A stretch of DNA of 64,000 bases from Sthenelais limicola (Eukaryota; Annelida; Polychaeta; Phyllodocida; Sigalionidae): positions 147,416,314 to 147,480,313 of the forward strand of contig OW804095.1 of NCBI GenBank assembly GCA_942159475.1. The letters run 5' to 3'. How positions within the stretch are numbered: the stretch's first letter is position 1; the number at the start of each line of letters is the position of its first letter. This document shows, piece by piece, positions 58,801-61,370 of this stretch. The notes beneath the pieces are model-generated. The model worked only from the letters and a program-made list of their open reading frames with translations, did not search any database and was not told the DNA's origin. The position numbers were made by a program, and so were the translations under genes.

Positions 58801-60550
58801 GATATAATTAATAAACTGTCTTGAAATTTGGTAGATGTATTCATACAACCACAAGGACTAGACACTCCAAAAATGAAAATATTCCAACAAAGAGATCTTG
58901 TAAGTAAACGACTTTGAAAAACACCAATTTTGCGACTTGTGACTCATTTTCCTGAAACACATCACATTTGCCACTTGGCCTTACTAGGAATAGTTTCCTT
59001 ATATTATCTGTATCCAAGATTATAATATCACTAGGAAATGGCTTTCGCAATTGACCAACAATAATATAGAATTTAAGTTAAATTCTGTTAACTATTTTAG
59101 CATTTACATGGTTGATATTTCACCACGATTTCAACCCTCCTGTAATTAAGTTTTATGGCTCTCAGCCCTTTTTGTCTGATGTGACCTTGGGGTTATTTCT
59201 GGATTTGTTCCCATTTTCTCCAGGTCGGTTTTACTATCCCCTGTAGTCCTGTATACCTAAAGCAAACCCGATACATTCAGAAATATACTGACCATAGGTG
59301 TGTTTTGACCCAGGCAGTTCTGACAACTTCTCTCTCGTGTCATTTTAACTGAGTGTGCAGCTTTATCTGAAAGTGCAACTTTAACTGAGAGTGCAGCTTT
59401 AACTGAAAATTCAGCTTTATCTGAAAGTGCAGCTTTAACTGAGAGTGCAGCTTTAACTGAAAATTCAGCTTTATCTGAAAGTGCAGCTTTAACTGAAAGT
59501 GCAGCTTTAACTGAGAGTGCAGCTTTAACTGAAAATTCAGCTTTATCTGAAAGTGCAGCTTTAACTGAGAGTGCAGCTTTAACTAGAAATGCAGTTTTAA
59601 CTGAAAATGCAGCTTTATCTGAAAGTGCAGCTTTAACTGAGAGTGCAGTTTTAACTGAAAATGCAGCTTTAACTGAGTGTGCAGCTTTATCTGAAAATGC
59701 AGCTTTATCTGAAAGTGCAGCTTTAACTGAGAGTGCAGTTTTATCTGAAAGTGCAGCTTTAACTGAGGGTGCAGCTTTAACTGAGGGTGCAGCTTTAACT
59801 GAAAATGCAGCTTCAAACCTTGACCCTGGCAGGTGCCCCTGAACCAGAAGTTGGGTGTAGAGCTCTCCACAGCGGCCGCCAGCTACCCCCAACAGTGGCA
59901 GTTCAAGCTCTCCTACAGGGCTCTCCCTCTGGATGTCAGGGACGACATATCAGGTATGTGTCAAAGCTTACTAACAGTTTCAAGTTGGTGTTAAAGGGTC
60001 ACTAAAGGGGTTAATAGTCATGATTAGGACAACAAACGTACAACACCCAAGTCCAAATTTGTTTACCTCCATTTATTACTGACTTATAGCCAACCCAAGA
60101 AGTCAATTGAGAAAGCTTAGGTAAAAAGGTCTGTTTAGCACAGGTGGGTACTGGGGGTCCAGTGTGACATCAAAGTGTGGCACCTGAAATGTACACAATA
60201 CCTCTCCCAACTTGTGTATTATGTACATTCTTCCTGATTGTCTCGACCAGATTATAAACTTCCATCATGCCATTTACTATAAATATTTTAGTCAAATGTG
60301 TCCAATGTGGTCATCTAAATACCAACTTCTATAACTTGTTCCTTCCGCCTCAGACTTGAGTCCGCGGTGCCCAAGCAAGTATCTGTACTACCGGGACCAC
60401 TGCTACCGGTACTACCACTGGTACTACCGACAGGTGCAGCCGGACAAATATACCTTCCTGGAGACTTGGCAAGCGGCCAGTGAACAGTGCAGGGAAGAAG
60501 GAGCCTTCCTGCTGAGTATCATTGATGAAGAGGAGGCCGAGTTTATCAAG
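20289..60550 (+). CDS. mosaic SMB/C-type lectin/EGF/CUB protein (19 exons, 3' incomplete)
   Basis: I assemble 19 exons: 20289-20358, 31637-31783, 33084-33305, 35394-35621, 36553-36669, 38353-38506, 40317-40445, 42798-42895, 45078-45260, 48041-48232, 51503-51699, 52557-52734, 53691-53846, 54335-54487, 55838-55978, 57171-57386, 58228-58331, 59833-59953 and 60354-60550. They total 3003 nt, exactly 1001 codons, with GT..AG at each junction and no stop. Domain order is signal peptide, somatomedin B, CTLD, EGF, CUB, four further CUB or CUB-like modules, and the first half of a second CTLD. All modules are extracellular adhesion or ligand-binding types, so the product is secreted or a cell-surface receptor; no membrane segment has been reached. 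Module boundaries are all phase 1. Ligand and role are unknown. The first exon is the least certain; the gene runs past the window or its last exons were missed. Confidence 0.85.
20359..21710. other. start of long intron 1, nothing recognised
   Basis: AT-rich DNA with no shared repeat or domain-coding frame. Confidence 0.4.
21711..21945. mobile_element. MITE family A, copy 5
   Basis: Exactly 235 bp, termini GGGTCAGATTTTCAG and inverse, flanked by a perfect ACTT duplication. Confidence 0.85.
22257..22484. mobile_element. MITE family C, copy 1
   Basis: Left end AGGGACTCCACTATGG, right end CCTATAGTGGAGTCGCCCT. The interior has AACGGCTGTGACGAATTTTT and GGCGACGAATTTTGCC. It is near-identical to 35664-35896 and related to 39958-40211. 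Confidence 0.8.
22681..22825. repeat. dispersed repeat H, copy 3
   Basis: Begins TTGACACACTGCGATGC and follows copy 1 (14606-14755) to CTGTATCATAATAAA. Confidence 0.7.
23261..23591. mobile_element. MITE family D, copy 2
   Basis: Starts AATAGCGTATTTGCATGTCC, ends near ATGCGCAGTGAGACATGCAA. The family interior TTTTATAGATCATTTA is present. Confidence 0.75.
23620..23652. repeat. dispersed repeat I, terminal fragment
   Basis: GGTGTTAACTGAGAATGCAG matches the end of repeat I near 53499 and the minisatellite unit at 59343-59813. Confidence 0.45.
23818..24132. mobile_element. single-copy inverted-repeat element (MITE-like)
   Basis: Left arm CACGTGATTCCTTAGTCCC... and right arm ...GGAACTAAGGATTCACGTG are inverse over about 43 bp, with AAGGGGAGGGAAAAGTG inside the arms. 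The interior has no coding content. No second copy in this window. Confidence 0.7.
24133..25361. other. intron 1 sequence; very decayed family B copy near 24518-24690
   Basis: ATTCACAAGATCTCTTTGTTG and AAATATTGCAAAGC recall family B in order, but both termini are gone. Nothing else was recognised. Confidence 0.35.
25362..25584. mobile_element. single-copy MITE-like palindromic element
   Basis: Left GGACCTGTTGCATTAGC-TAAGGAAAGG and right CCTTTCCTAAGC-TTATACAACAGGCC are inverse over about 30 bp. The interior is also partly palindromic (GGAAGG/CCTTCC blocks). Confidence 0.65.
25585..26132. other. intron 1 sequence, nothing recognised
   Basis: It contains G and C homopolymer runs near 25607 and 25640 and imperfect AATTCTGAAGC-type repeats at 25800-25920. 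Confidence 0.4.
26133..26367. mobile_element. MITE family A, copy 6
   Basis: 235 bp; left terminus GGGCCAGATTTTCAG, right TTTTCTGAAAATCTGACCC. The flanks ATGT/ACGT form a one-mismatch 4-bp duplication. Confidence 0.85.
26790..27000. repeat. foldback sequence with GCTACTTC motifs
   Basis: GCTACTTCTCCCGCTACTTC and GTCTTTGGTCCCGCTA on the left oppose TAGCAGGACCAAAG and GAAGTAGCGGGAAC on the right, giving an imperfect hairpin of about 200 bp. Confidence 0.55.
27001..29849. other. intron 1 sequence, nothing recognised
   Basis: AT-rich, no recognised frame. A TCAGGTCATTCACC / AAATGTTATAAG phrase recurs at about 27425 and 28920, suggesting one more old dispersed repeat. Confidence 0.4.
29850..29959. 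repeat. strong hairpin, 38-bp arms
   Basis: Arms 29850-29887 and 29922-29959 pair at 36 of 38 positions around a 34-nt loop. The loop itself repeats ATGGACTTAGAAGG from the left arm. The length suits a small-RNA precursor or a small foldback element. Confidence 0.75.
30193..30360. mobile_element. MITE family B, copy 2 (left third)
   Basis: GAAAATGAGCCACAAGTCGC and the next about 150 bp follow family B. It is cut off where a poly-T run and ATACATTTTATTGG (another retroposon tail, minus strand) begin at 30361. Confidence 0.65.
30361..31007. other. intron 1 sequence; retroposon tail at its left end
   Basis: A T run then ACATTTTATTGGTCAAAG suggests a minus-strand retroposon 3' end. A TA microsatellite lies near 30551. 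A 61-codon frame at 30611-30796 is unrecognised. Confidence 0.35.
31008..31387. mobile_element. single-copy MITE, termini GGGGGGCGTTTCATAAG
   Basis: 380 bp. The right end is the inverse (CTTATGAAATGCCCCCC) and the arms continue as TTAGCGCAGCGCGCGTT with imperfect pairing. The interior has many GCGC and GTTCGTTAT motifs. No duplication is evident. It ends 249 bp before the SMB exon. Confidence 0.8.
31637..31783 (+). CDS. exon 2: somatomedin B domain (aa 24-72)
   Basis: The acceptor is TTGTTTCAG and the donor GTGAGT; the exon is 147 nt, phase 1-1. The cysteine pattern CLGRC, CYCNEAC, ENCCDDY and VC is the full eight-cysteine somatomedin B knot. In vitronectin, ENPP and related proteins this small module binds partners such as PAI-1 or other extracellular proteins. 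It is the first folded domain after the leader. The frame is also open upstream into the intron. Confidence 0.9.
31873..32278. mobile_element. MITE family B, copy 3
   Basis: About 406 bp between TGTGAGGTGTTTCAGG and CCTGAAACACATCACA. Both inner arms carry GTCGCAAAA / TTTTGCGAC. Confidence 0.8.
32441..32774. mobile_element. MITE family D, copy 3
   Basis: AATAGGGGATTTGCATAGC at the left, GCACATGCAAATCCCATATT at the right; about 334 bp. Confidence 0.8.
33084..33305 (+). CDS. exon 3: C-type lectin domain 1, first half (aa 73-146)
   Basis: The acceptor is AACCTCAG and the donor GTAAGT; 222 nt, phase 1-1. WETYGPHSYRYY, then SWRAARGRC, GGLLVSVN and EHQFLVSRV are the N-terminal CTLD strands and helices, with the first conserved Cys in GRC. 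It pairs with the next exon to make a short-form CTLD with four conserved cysteines. Confidence 0.9.
33306..33944. other. intron sequence, nothing recognised
   Basis: AT-rich, with an AAAGATTTTTATTTTCG segment near 33473 that may be another retroposon tail. Confidence 0.4.
33945..34190. repeat. dispersed repeat I, internal copy
   Basis: TTCTGCTGCTGTTATATG, GTGAGCGATAATAAGTGAAG and ATCCTCCAAAATTT also occur in order at 53250-53440. The ends are not clear here. Confidence 0.5.
34195..34379. mobile_element. MITE family B, copy 4 (internally deleted)
   Basis: Both termini are present (GTGATGTGTTAGAGG and AACACATCACA) but only 185 bp lies between them. Confidence 0.75.
34666..34737 (-). tRNA. 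tRNA-Cys (anticodon GCA)
   Basis: A 72-nt cloverleaf: acceptor GGGGGTA with TGCCCCC, D arm GCTC/GAGC, anticodon loop CTGCAGA with GCA at 34705-34703, T loop TTCAAAT. A T6 pol III terminator follows at 34660-34655 (minus sense). The T stem has a C49-A65 mismatch. It lies antisense inside the intron between the two CTLD1 exons. It is identical over the cloverleaf to the copy at 63055-63126. Confidence 0.95.
34915..35077. repeat. dispersed repeat G, copy 1
   Basis: CACAAAGTGCCATAATAATT, TTAAGACCGCAAAATG and CCATTCTTATCAAATCTGAG are shared in order with 36725-36905 and 60620-60820. Confidence 0.65.
35394..35621 (+). CDS. exon 4: C-type lectin domain 1, second half (aa 147-222)
   Basis: The acceptor is TTAATTGCAG and the donor GTAAGC; 228 nt, phase 1-1. 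WSWEDGG, then WYPGEPNDHDGSSDTC, FWVDFNC and GFICES give the other three cysteines and the long loop. The EPN motif is the calcium-ligand triplet typical of mannose-type CTLDs. The second ligand motif, normally WND, reads WVD, so calcium and sugar binding may be weakened or altered. Confidence 0.9.
35664..35896. mobile_element. MITE family C, copy 2
   Basis: Left AGGGACTCGGGAAAAACGG, right CCTATAGTGGAGTCGCCCT. It shares AATCAAGTTAGATATTTTGC with copies 1 and 3. Confidence 0.8.
35919..36163. mobile_element. MITE family A, copy 7
   Basis: 245 bp, termini GGGTCAGATCTTCAG and TGATGATCTGACCC. No exact flanking duplication (TTCT/CTGT). Confidence 0.8.
36184..36240. mobile_element. MITE family B terminal fragment
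   Basis: ATGTGTGATGTGTTATAG, AATGAGAAGTGATAAGTC and the following bases resemble the left end of family B; the rest is missing. Confidence 0.4.
36553..36669 (+). CDS. exon 5: EGF-like domain (aa 223-261)
   Basis: The acceptor is TTTATGTAG and the donor GTAAGA; 117 nt, phase 1-1, one complete module. The six cysteines read CEPNPCENGGKC, then ACLCDKGYVGDKC. No calcium-binding DxNE-type start is present. It acts as a spacer between CTLD1 and the first CUB. Confidence 0.92.
36725..36905. repeat. dispersed repeat G, copy 2
   Basis: GAAAGCCTCTCGCCTCAAAC, GCAAAGTGCCATTTTAATTC and TACCATTCTTATCGGATCTG match copies 1 and 3. Confidence 0.65.
36906..38099. other. intron sequence; LINE-like tail near 37350-37385
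   Basis: ATATGAAAATAAAAATCTATT resembles the tail at 800-842. The remainder is AT-rich and unassigned. Confidence 0.4.
38100..38334. mobile_element. MITE family A, copy 8, abutting a splice acceptor
   Basis: 235 bp with a perfect AAAT duplication. Its right end lies 18 nt before exon 38353, so the branch point of that intron should lie inside the element. The terminus offers CTGAC (A at 38331), 22 nt from the exon. Confidence 0.9.
38353..38506 (+). CDS. exon 6: CUB domain 1, first part (aa 262-312)
   Basis: The acceptor is TTACTGCAG and the donor GTAAGA; 154 nt, phase 1-2. MCGERELKGPAGVISSPGFP, RPYPALTQCNWTV and VPVGSTIAI are the opening strands of a CUB domain with its first disulfide pair. 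NWT is a glycosylation sequon. Confidence 0.9.
38759..39479. mobile_element. MITE family B, copy 5, with an insertion
   Basis: Outer ends TGTGATGTGTTAAAGAG and CTCATTTCCCTGTAATACAT. The interior is split by the element at 38863-39170; the two halves join to the family consensus (CATTTTTAGGGTGC). Confidence 0.8.
38863..39170. mobile_element. MITE with perfect 35-bp inverted termini, nested in family B
   Basis: Termini GCTAGAAACCCATGTGTCC continue to CGTAGTGCGTGATGCGT and are matched exactly by the inverse at 39135-39169. TTAG flanks both sides. GTGATGCGTAGTGCG-type repeats fill the arms. Near the centre TGACGTCATCAG occurs twice in tandem (39030-39054). Confidence 0.85.
39480..39957. other. 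intron sequence; TA microsatellite and poly-T retroposon tail
   Basis: A TA repeat lies near 39610-39628. At 39673-39702 a long T run followed by ACAAAATTAGATCTTTATT suggests a minus-strand retroposon 3' end. Confidence 0.45.
39958..40211. mobile_element. MITE family C, copy 3 (Harbinger-like, TTA duplication)
   Basis: 254 bp, ends TAGCGGAACTCCACTATAGG and the exact inverse. Flanking TTA at 39955-39957 and 40212-40214 is a 3-bp TWA-type duplication as made by PIF/Harbinger transposases. The TIR extends through AAAAAACGGCGCCAACAGGC. Confidence 0.85.
40317..40445 (+). CDS. exon 7: CUB domain 1, middle part (aa 313-355)
   Basis: The acceptor is AATGTTCAG and the donor GTACGT; 129 nt, phase 2-2. 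LKAVDLEASKSCVFDSV and LHDGPTDSSS, then GPACNHS, carry the D-E and C-D-DG residues that bind calcium in many CUB domains. NHS is a sequon. Confidence 0.88.
40600..40740 (+). repeat. LINE-like 3' end, repeated near 50146-50270
   Basis: ATGGTAATGGCCGAAAGACC and AAATAAAGTATTCATCAATC match, in the opposite orientation, the segment at about 50146-50270. The terminal ATCA repeats suggest a non-LTR retrotransposon 3' end. Confidence 0.5.
41269..41569. mobile_element. MITE family B, copy 6 (5' part deleted)
   Basis: TGTGATGTGTTTTAGG joins directly to an internal segment (ACATTTCAAGACAG); the right end is CCTAAAACACATCACA. Confidence 0.75.
41845..42688. mobile_element. MITE family B, copy 7, split by a LINE tail
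   Basis: The left part (TGTGATGTGTCAAC to about 41990) and the right part (about 42560-42688, ending GGAACACATCACA) flank DNA that ends AATAAAGAATTCTTG plus TTGAAA repeats, a plus-strand LINE-like 3' end. Confidence 0.6.
42798..42895 (+). CDS. exon 8: CUB domain 1, last part (aa 356-388)
   Basis: The acceptor is TTTACAG and the donor GTGAGT; 98 nt, phase 2-1. HTSTNQMYVIFDTDDT and YGGFSLEY are the closing CUB strands. About 15 nt past the donor a minus-strand retroposon tail begins (AATTCAATTCAAAATATTC). Confidence 0.88.
42959..43748. mobile_element. MITE family B, copy 8, with a retroposon insertion
   Basis: Ends TGTGATGTGTTTCAGG and CCTGAAACACATCACA. About 390 bp at 43286-43676 is foreign, beginning TTTTAAGATTTTTATTCAGC as a minus-strand retroposon would. 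Compare the intact copy 3. Confidence 0.75.
43902..44315. mobile_element. MITE family B, copy 9
   Basis: TGTGATGTGTTTTAGG to CCTGAAACACATCACAT, about 414 bp and near full length. Confidence 0.8.
44316..45077. other. intron sequence, nothing recognised
   Basis: AT-rich, no shared repeat or recognised frame. Confidence 0.4.
45078..45260 (+). CDS. exon 9: CUB domain 2, first half (aa 389-449)
   Basis: The acceptor is GTTTATAG and the donor GTATGT; 183 nt, phase 1-1. CGRGSDQSGCGTV, then GDCGEVEVRRGP and ECRWSITSNEGTNIHL follow a CUB pattern with extra cysteines at the start. It pairs with exon 10. Confidence 0.8.
45261..46344. other. intron sequence; poly-T retroposon tail at 45283-45305
   Basis: A 23-T run then GACGTGTTTTATTCATG is a likely minus-strand retroposon 3' end. 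A 117-codon frame at 45952-46305 is unrecognised. Confidence 0.4.
46345..46530. repeat. dispersed repeat I, partial copy
   Basis: CTTGTATTAACATATAGCAG and AGCAGAGAATACAGG match 18950-19085 in order. Confidence 0.5.
46559..46793. mobile_element. MITE family A, copy 9
   Basis: 235 bp, ACAT duplication on both sides; the first G has mutated to C. Confidence 0.85.
46861..47114. mobile_element. MITE family D, copy 4 (inverted, shortened)
   Basis: AATAAGGGATTTGCATGTG to GCAAATCCCCCTATT, opposite in orientation to copies 1-3. Confidence 0.75.
47324..47741. mobile_element. MITE family D, copy 5, split by a family A element
   Basis: AATAGGGGATTTACATGT continues after the insertion as ACCACTGCGTATGTCTGG, the family D order. 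The right end is lost after ATGCATGATGGG. Confidence 0.8.
47342..47576. mobile_element. MITE family A, copy 10, nested in family D
   Basis: 235 bp flanked by ATGT. Intact family D copies have a single ATGT here, so they act as empty sites and prove the 4-bp duplication. Confidence 0.9.
48041..48232 (+). CDS. exon 10: CUB domain 2, second half (aa 450-513)
   Basis: The acceptor is CTAACTATAG and the donor GTGGGG; 192 nt, phase 1-1. GGLTIYDSP, IQTYCGRQFP and SSGRHLSLVL, then HRFRMQYEA are the usual second half of a CUB domain. The donor is weaker than the others but keeps phase. Family B starts 24 nt after it. Confidence 0.85.
48256..48665. mobile_element. MITE family B, copy 10
   Basis: TGTGATGTGTTCCAGG to GTGAAACACATCACAT, about 410 bp. 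Confidence 0.8.
48755..48989. mobile_element. MITE family A, copy 11
   Basis: 235 bp, ATAT on both sides. A family B copy follows immediately. Confidence 0.85.
48993..49375. mobile_element. MITE family B, copy 11 (decayed)
   Basis: Starts TGTGATGTGCTAATGAC; the interior TAATTGTCCACCCAGAAATA is present; the right end is degraded. Confidence 0.65.
49376..49838. other. intron sequence, nothing recognised
   Basis: No shared repeat or recognised frame. Confidence 0.4.
49839..49872. repeat. CT microsatellite
   Basis: About 16 CT units. A short apparent protein here is an artefact. Confidence 0.9.
49903..50138. mobile_element. MITE family A, copy 12
   Basis: 236 bp with ATAT on both sides. The termini have drifted (GGGTGAGGTCGCCAG; ATCTGACGC). 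Confidence 0.8.
50146..50270 (-). repeat. LINE-like 3' end, matching 40600-40740
   Basis: TTGATTGATGAATACTTTATT then GGTATACAGTCCTCTGGATA and ATCCAGATCTTCCGGCC; the reverse orientation implies a minus-strand element. Confidence 0.5.
50378..50788. mobile_element. MITE family B, copy 12
   Basis: TGTGATCCGTTTTAGG to CCTGGAACACACCACAT, about 411 bp. This terminal variant is shared with copy 14 at 55115. Confidence 0.8.
50831..51000. mobile_element. MITE family B, copy 13 (left part)
   Basis: ATGTGTTACAGAAAATGAG and CAAATCGCAAAATTG, through AGGACAGTGCATTAAATA, then homology stops. Confidence 0.65.
51094..51453. mobile_element. MITE family E, copy 2
   Basis: TAGGCCAAG...AATAGGTGTGTTTCGGATT at the left and ATCGGAAACACACCTATA...GGCCTTA at the right. 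A run of C replaces the G run of copy 1, as expected for the opposite orientation. Confidence 0.75.
51503..51699 (+). CDS. exon 11: divergent CUB-like domain 3, first half (aa 514-579)
   Basis: The acceptor is CACCATACAG and the donor GTAGGC; 197 nt, phase 1-0. EGGSGQFSSST, VWRVQVPVGDVMLLQWSV and RCASKC resemble the opening CUB strands. The usual first Cys and SPGYP block are missing. It pairs with exon 12. Confidence 0.75.
51728..51879. repeat. 76-bp tandem duplication
   Basis: TCGATTGAAGAAAGA...GGTAGATTAGAG occurs twice in tandem with small differences, 28 nt after exon 11. Confidence 0.8.
51880..52556. other. intron sequence, nothing recognised
   Basis: AT-rich. A near-repeat GGTTCAAAACTAYRAG occurs at about 52433 and 52499. 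Confidence 0.4.
52557..52734 (+). CDS. exon 12: CUB-like domain 3, second half (aa 580-638)
   Basis: The acceptor is TACACAG and the donor GTTAGA; 178 nt, phase 0-1. IYDGCCKESS stands where CUB domains have the IYDG turn. GFQALVYVVRSKRDNDFLF gives the last strands. The vicinal cysteines are unusual. Confidence 0.75.
52933..53167. mobile_element. MITE family A, copy 13
   Basis: 235 bp, ATAT on both sides. Confidence 0.88.
53173..53524. repeat. dispersed repeat I, longest copy
   Basis: AAGCCGCATTCTCAGC at the left opposes CTGAGAGTGCAGCTTTA at the right, so the repeat has short inverted ends. The interior GTGAGCGATAATAAGTGAAG and ATCCTCCAAAATTT match 33945-34190. Confidence 0.65.
53691..53846 (+). 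CDS. exon 13: CUB-like domain 4, first part (aa 639-690)
   Basis: The acceptor is AAATTTCAG and the donor GTAATG; 156 nt, phase 1-1. WEPFLSGCYRPYYSS then PIVLMAARESHALTDAGYTN. Weak CUB similarity on its own; position before exons 14-15 supports it. Confidence 0.7.
53994..54066. repeat. perfect palindrome, 35-bp arms, 3-nt loop
   Basis: Arms 53994-54028 and 54032-54066 are exact inverses around AAA and are almost pure A and T. They end two bases before a family A element. Confidence 0.9.
54069..54303. mobile_element. MITE family A, copy 14, near a splice acceptor
   Basis: 235 bp, flanks TTAT/ATAT. Its right end is 31 nt before exon 54335. The terminal CTGAC puts an A (54300) 35 nt before the exon, followed by a pyrimidine-rich tract. 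Confidence 0.88.
54335..54487 (+). CDS. exon 14: CUB-like domain 4, middle part (aa 691-741)
   Basis: The acceptor is CCATATTGCAG and the donor GTCAGT; 153 nt, phase 1-1. LYCTWIIKARAPYKLSLQ and GCKADGVVVYDGATSS carry the CxW strand and the C-D-YDG turn of CUB domains. Confidence 0.85.
54884..54959 (-). pseudogene. tRNA-like fragment (tRNA pseudogene or SINE head)
   Basis: On the minus strand a B box GTTCGAGTCCC (54903-54893) and an A-box-like TGGTCACGTTG lie at tRNA spacing, with GTGCGTTAGACTTCC between. The acceptor and T stems carry mismatches and no terminator of T4 or more follows closely, so a working tRNA is unlikely. Confidence 0.45.
55115..55523. mobile_element. MITE family B, copy 14
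   Basis: TGTGATCCGTTTTAGG to CCTGGAACACACCACAT, about 409 bp. Close to copy 12, including the terminal changes. Confidence 0.8.
55838..55978 (+). CDS. exon 15: CUB-like domain 4, last part (aa 742-788)
   Basis: The acceptor is GTGACACAG and the donor GTAAAA; 141 nt, phase 1-1. YCGASAELADIQIASTGQEL, RVVFYSD and GTFRAIV are closing CUB strands. NGT is a sequon. Confidence 0.85.
55979..57170. other. intron sequence, nothing recognised
   Basis: No shared repeat family. A 79-codon frame at 56554-56793 is unrecognised. Confidence 0.4.
57171..57386 (+). CDS. exon 16: CUB-like domain 5, first part (aa 789-860)
   Basis: The acceptor is AACTACAACAG; the donor is GTAAGT at 57387. 216 nt, phase 1-1. 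SASCGVMMSPRLPGDV, LWTWIIAPPSDYHFIVSV and GNCNTFF follow the CUB start, with the C..SP..P block and WxW strand. A GTGTAA donor two bases earlier would break the frame. Confidence 0.82.
57510..57640. repeat. pyrimidine-rich tract
   Basis: About 130 bp of CTTCCTCC-type sequence in the intron. Frames across it on both strands are artefacts. Confidence 0.8.
57641..57865. mobile_element. MITE family B, copy 15 (right half)
   Basis: GTTTGCAATATTCCTGTG through AAAATATATTTTAAATTTTT and GTGACTTATCACTCAC follows family B; the left half and the final terminus are missing. Confidence 0.6.
57866..58215. mobile_element. MITE family D, copy 6, abutting a splice acceptor
   Basis: 350 bp from AATAGGGGACTTGCATGTG to GCAAATCCCCTATT, the best-preserved copy, inverted relative to copies 1-3. 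It ends 12 nt before exon 58228. Confidence 0.88.
58228..58331 (+). CDS. exon 17: CUB-like domain 5, middle part (aa 861-895)
   Basis: The acceptor is GCTTACAG and the donor GTGAGT; 104 nt, phase 1-0. LEIARISTLRRHWEADLLKV and LYLVDDPIL. The residues alone are not diagnostic; phase continuity and the IYDG-like LVDD turn support it. Confidence 0.7.
58557..58968. mobile_element. MITE family B, copy 16
   Basis: TGTGATCCGTTTCAGG to CCTGAAACACATCACAT, about 412 bp. Confidence 0.8.
58969..59342. other. intron sequence, nothing recognised
   Basis: No shared repeat up to the minisatellite. Confidence 0.4.
59343..59813. repeat. 18-bp minisatellite, about 26 units
   Basis: Unit TTTAACTGAAAGTGCAGC with TTTATC and GAAAATTC variants arranged in higher-order groups. 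The minus strand is open across it (a six-residue SVKAAL-type repeat), a by-product of the period being a multiple of three. The unit matches the terminus of repeat I. It stops 19 nt before exon 59833. Confidence 0.95.
59833..59953 (+). CDS. exon 18: CUB-like domain 5, last part (aa 896-935)
   Basis: The acceptor is CCCTGGCAG and the donor GTATGT; 121 nt, phase 0-1. LNQKLGVELSTAAASYPQQW and FKLSYRAL fit the closing CUB strands. Confidence 0.78.
59954..60353. other. intron sequence, nothing recognised
   Basis: Unlike most introns of this gene it shows none of the repeat families. Confidence 0.5.
60354..60550 (+). CDS. exon 19: C-type lectin domain 2, first half (aa 936-1001)
   Basis: The acceptor is CCGCCTCAG and the donor GTAAAG; 197 nt, phase 1-0. 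CPSKYLYYRDHCYRYYHWYY, then TWQAASEQCREEGAFLLSI and EEEAEFIK are the start of a long-form CTLD with the extra N-terminal disulfide. Its C-terminal half is not found before 64000. Confidence 0.88.
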
Positions 60551-60619
60551 GTAAAGTTTATTCTCTTCCCTCTGTAATATTTTTCTCTTTATTTCTCCAT
60601 CTTTTCCCTTTTCAGTCTA

Positions 60620-60820
60620 TGACCAAAGATAAGAATCCCTTCAAACAGAGGGAAAGCTTCTCACCTGAAACGCAAAGTGCCATTACAATCCCAGTAAGAC
60701 CACAAAATGCCATCATAATCCCATTAGAATTCCTTGTCCTAGGCCAGGAAACCAATTAGCGAAGTAGGCGTCCAGTCAGTGACATACCATTCTTATCTGA
60801 TCTGAGGGTTTGGGCCTGCA
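60620..60820. repeat. dispersed repeat G, copy 3
   Basis: GAAACGCAAAGTGCCATTAC, AGACCACAAAATGCCATC and ACCATTCTTATCTGATCTGA match copies 1 and 2. Confidence 0.65.
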
Positions 60821-60844
60821 TGGACTGTTTTATCATCTCCTGTT

Positions 60845-61370
60845 TGTTTCTTTTCTCCTTTCTTGAATACTTCTTCTATTTCTGCTTTTACTTCTTCCGT
60901 TTTTCTTCTCCCTCTCTGTCATTTTTTTCATCATCATTCTCACTTTCACTTTCTACTTATTTTCCCTAGGCTCTTTCTTCACCTTTTTATGTTCTTCCTC
61001 TCCTTCTTATTCTTCATGTTCTTCTTCCACTTCTTCTTTCTCTTCCATATTGTTTCCTCCTTTTACTTGTTCCTCTCTATTTTCTAGTACTTCCTATACT
61101 TGTATTCCCTCTCTTCTTCCTCATCTTTTCTTAAATCTATCTTGTCTGACGTATTGTCGAAACCCCTAGAGGGTTTGTCCTCCTTTTCTTTCCATTACTG
61201 TTTATATCATTTTTGATTCTTTCTCCTACACTCTTTTCTTATTTCCCTTCCTATTGGTCATATTTCCCATCCCTACAACCTGTTTGTTTCTTCTTGTTCT
61301 TTCCCTCTCTTCTTCCTTCCCTTTGCTCATCCTTTCCTCATTGTCCTTTTTCGTCTTGCTTCTTGCAAGT
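60845..61370. repeat. pyrimidine-rich intron tracts
   Basis: Two CTTCTTC/TTCC-rich blocks (about 60845-61115 and 61190-61370). Leucine- and phenylalanine-rich frames here are artefacts. Confidence 0.8.

Noticed and set aside
59343..59813. CRISPR array
   Set aside because: Uniform 18-bp tandem units with no spacers in a eukaryotic intron; a minisatellite.
59257..59892. 211-residue minus-strand repeat protein
   Set aside because: It is the antisense of an 18-bp minisatellite (period divisible by three) and runs antisense into exon 18; no start context or domain supports it.
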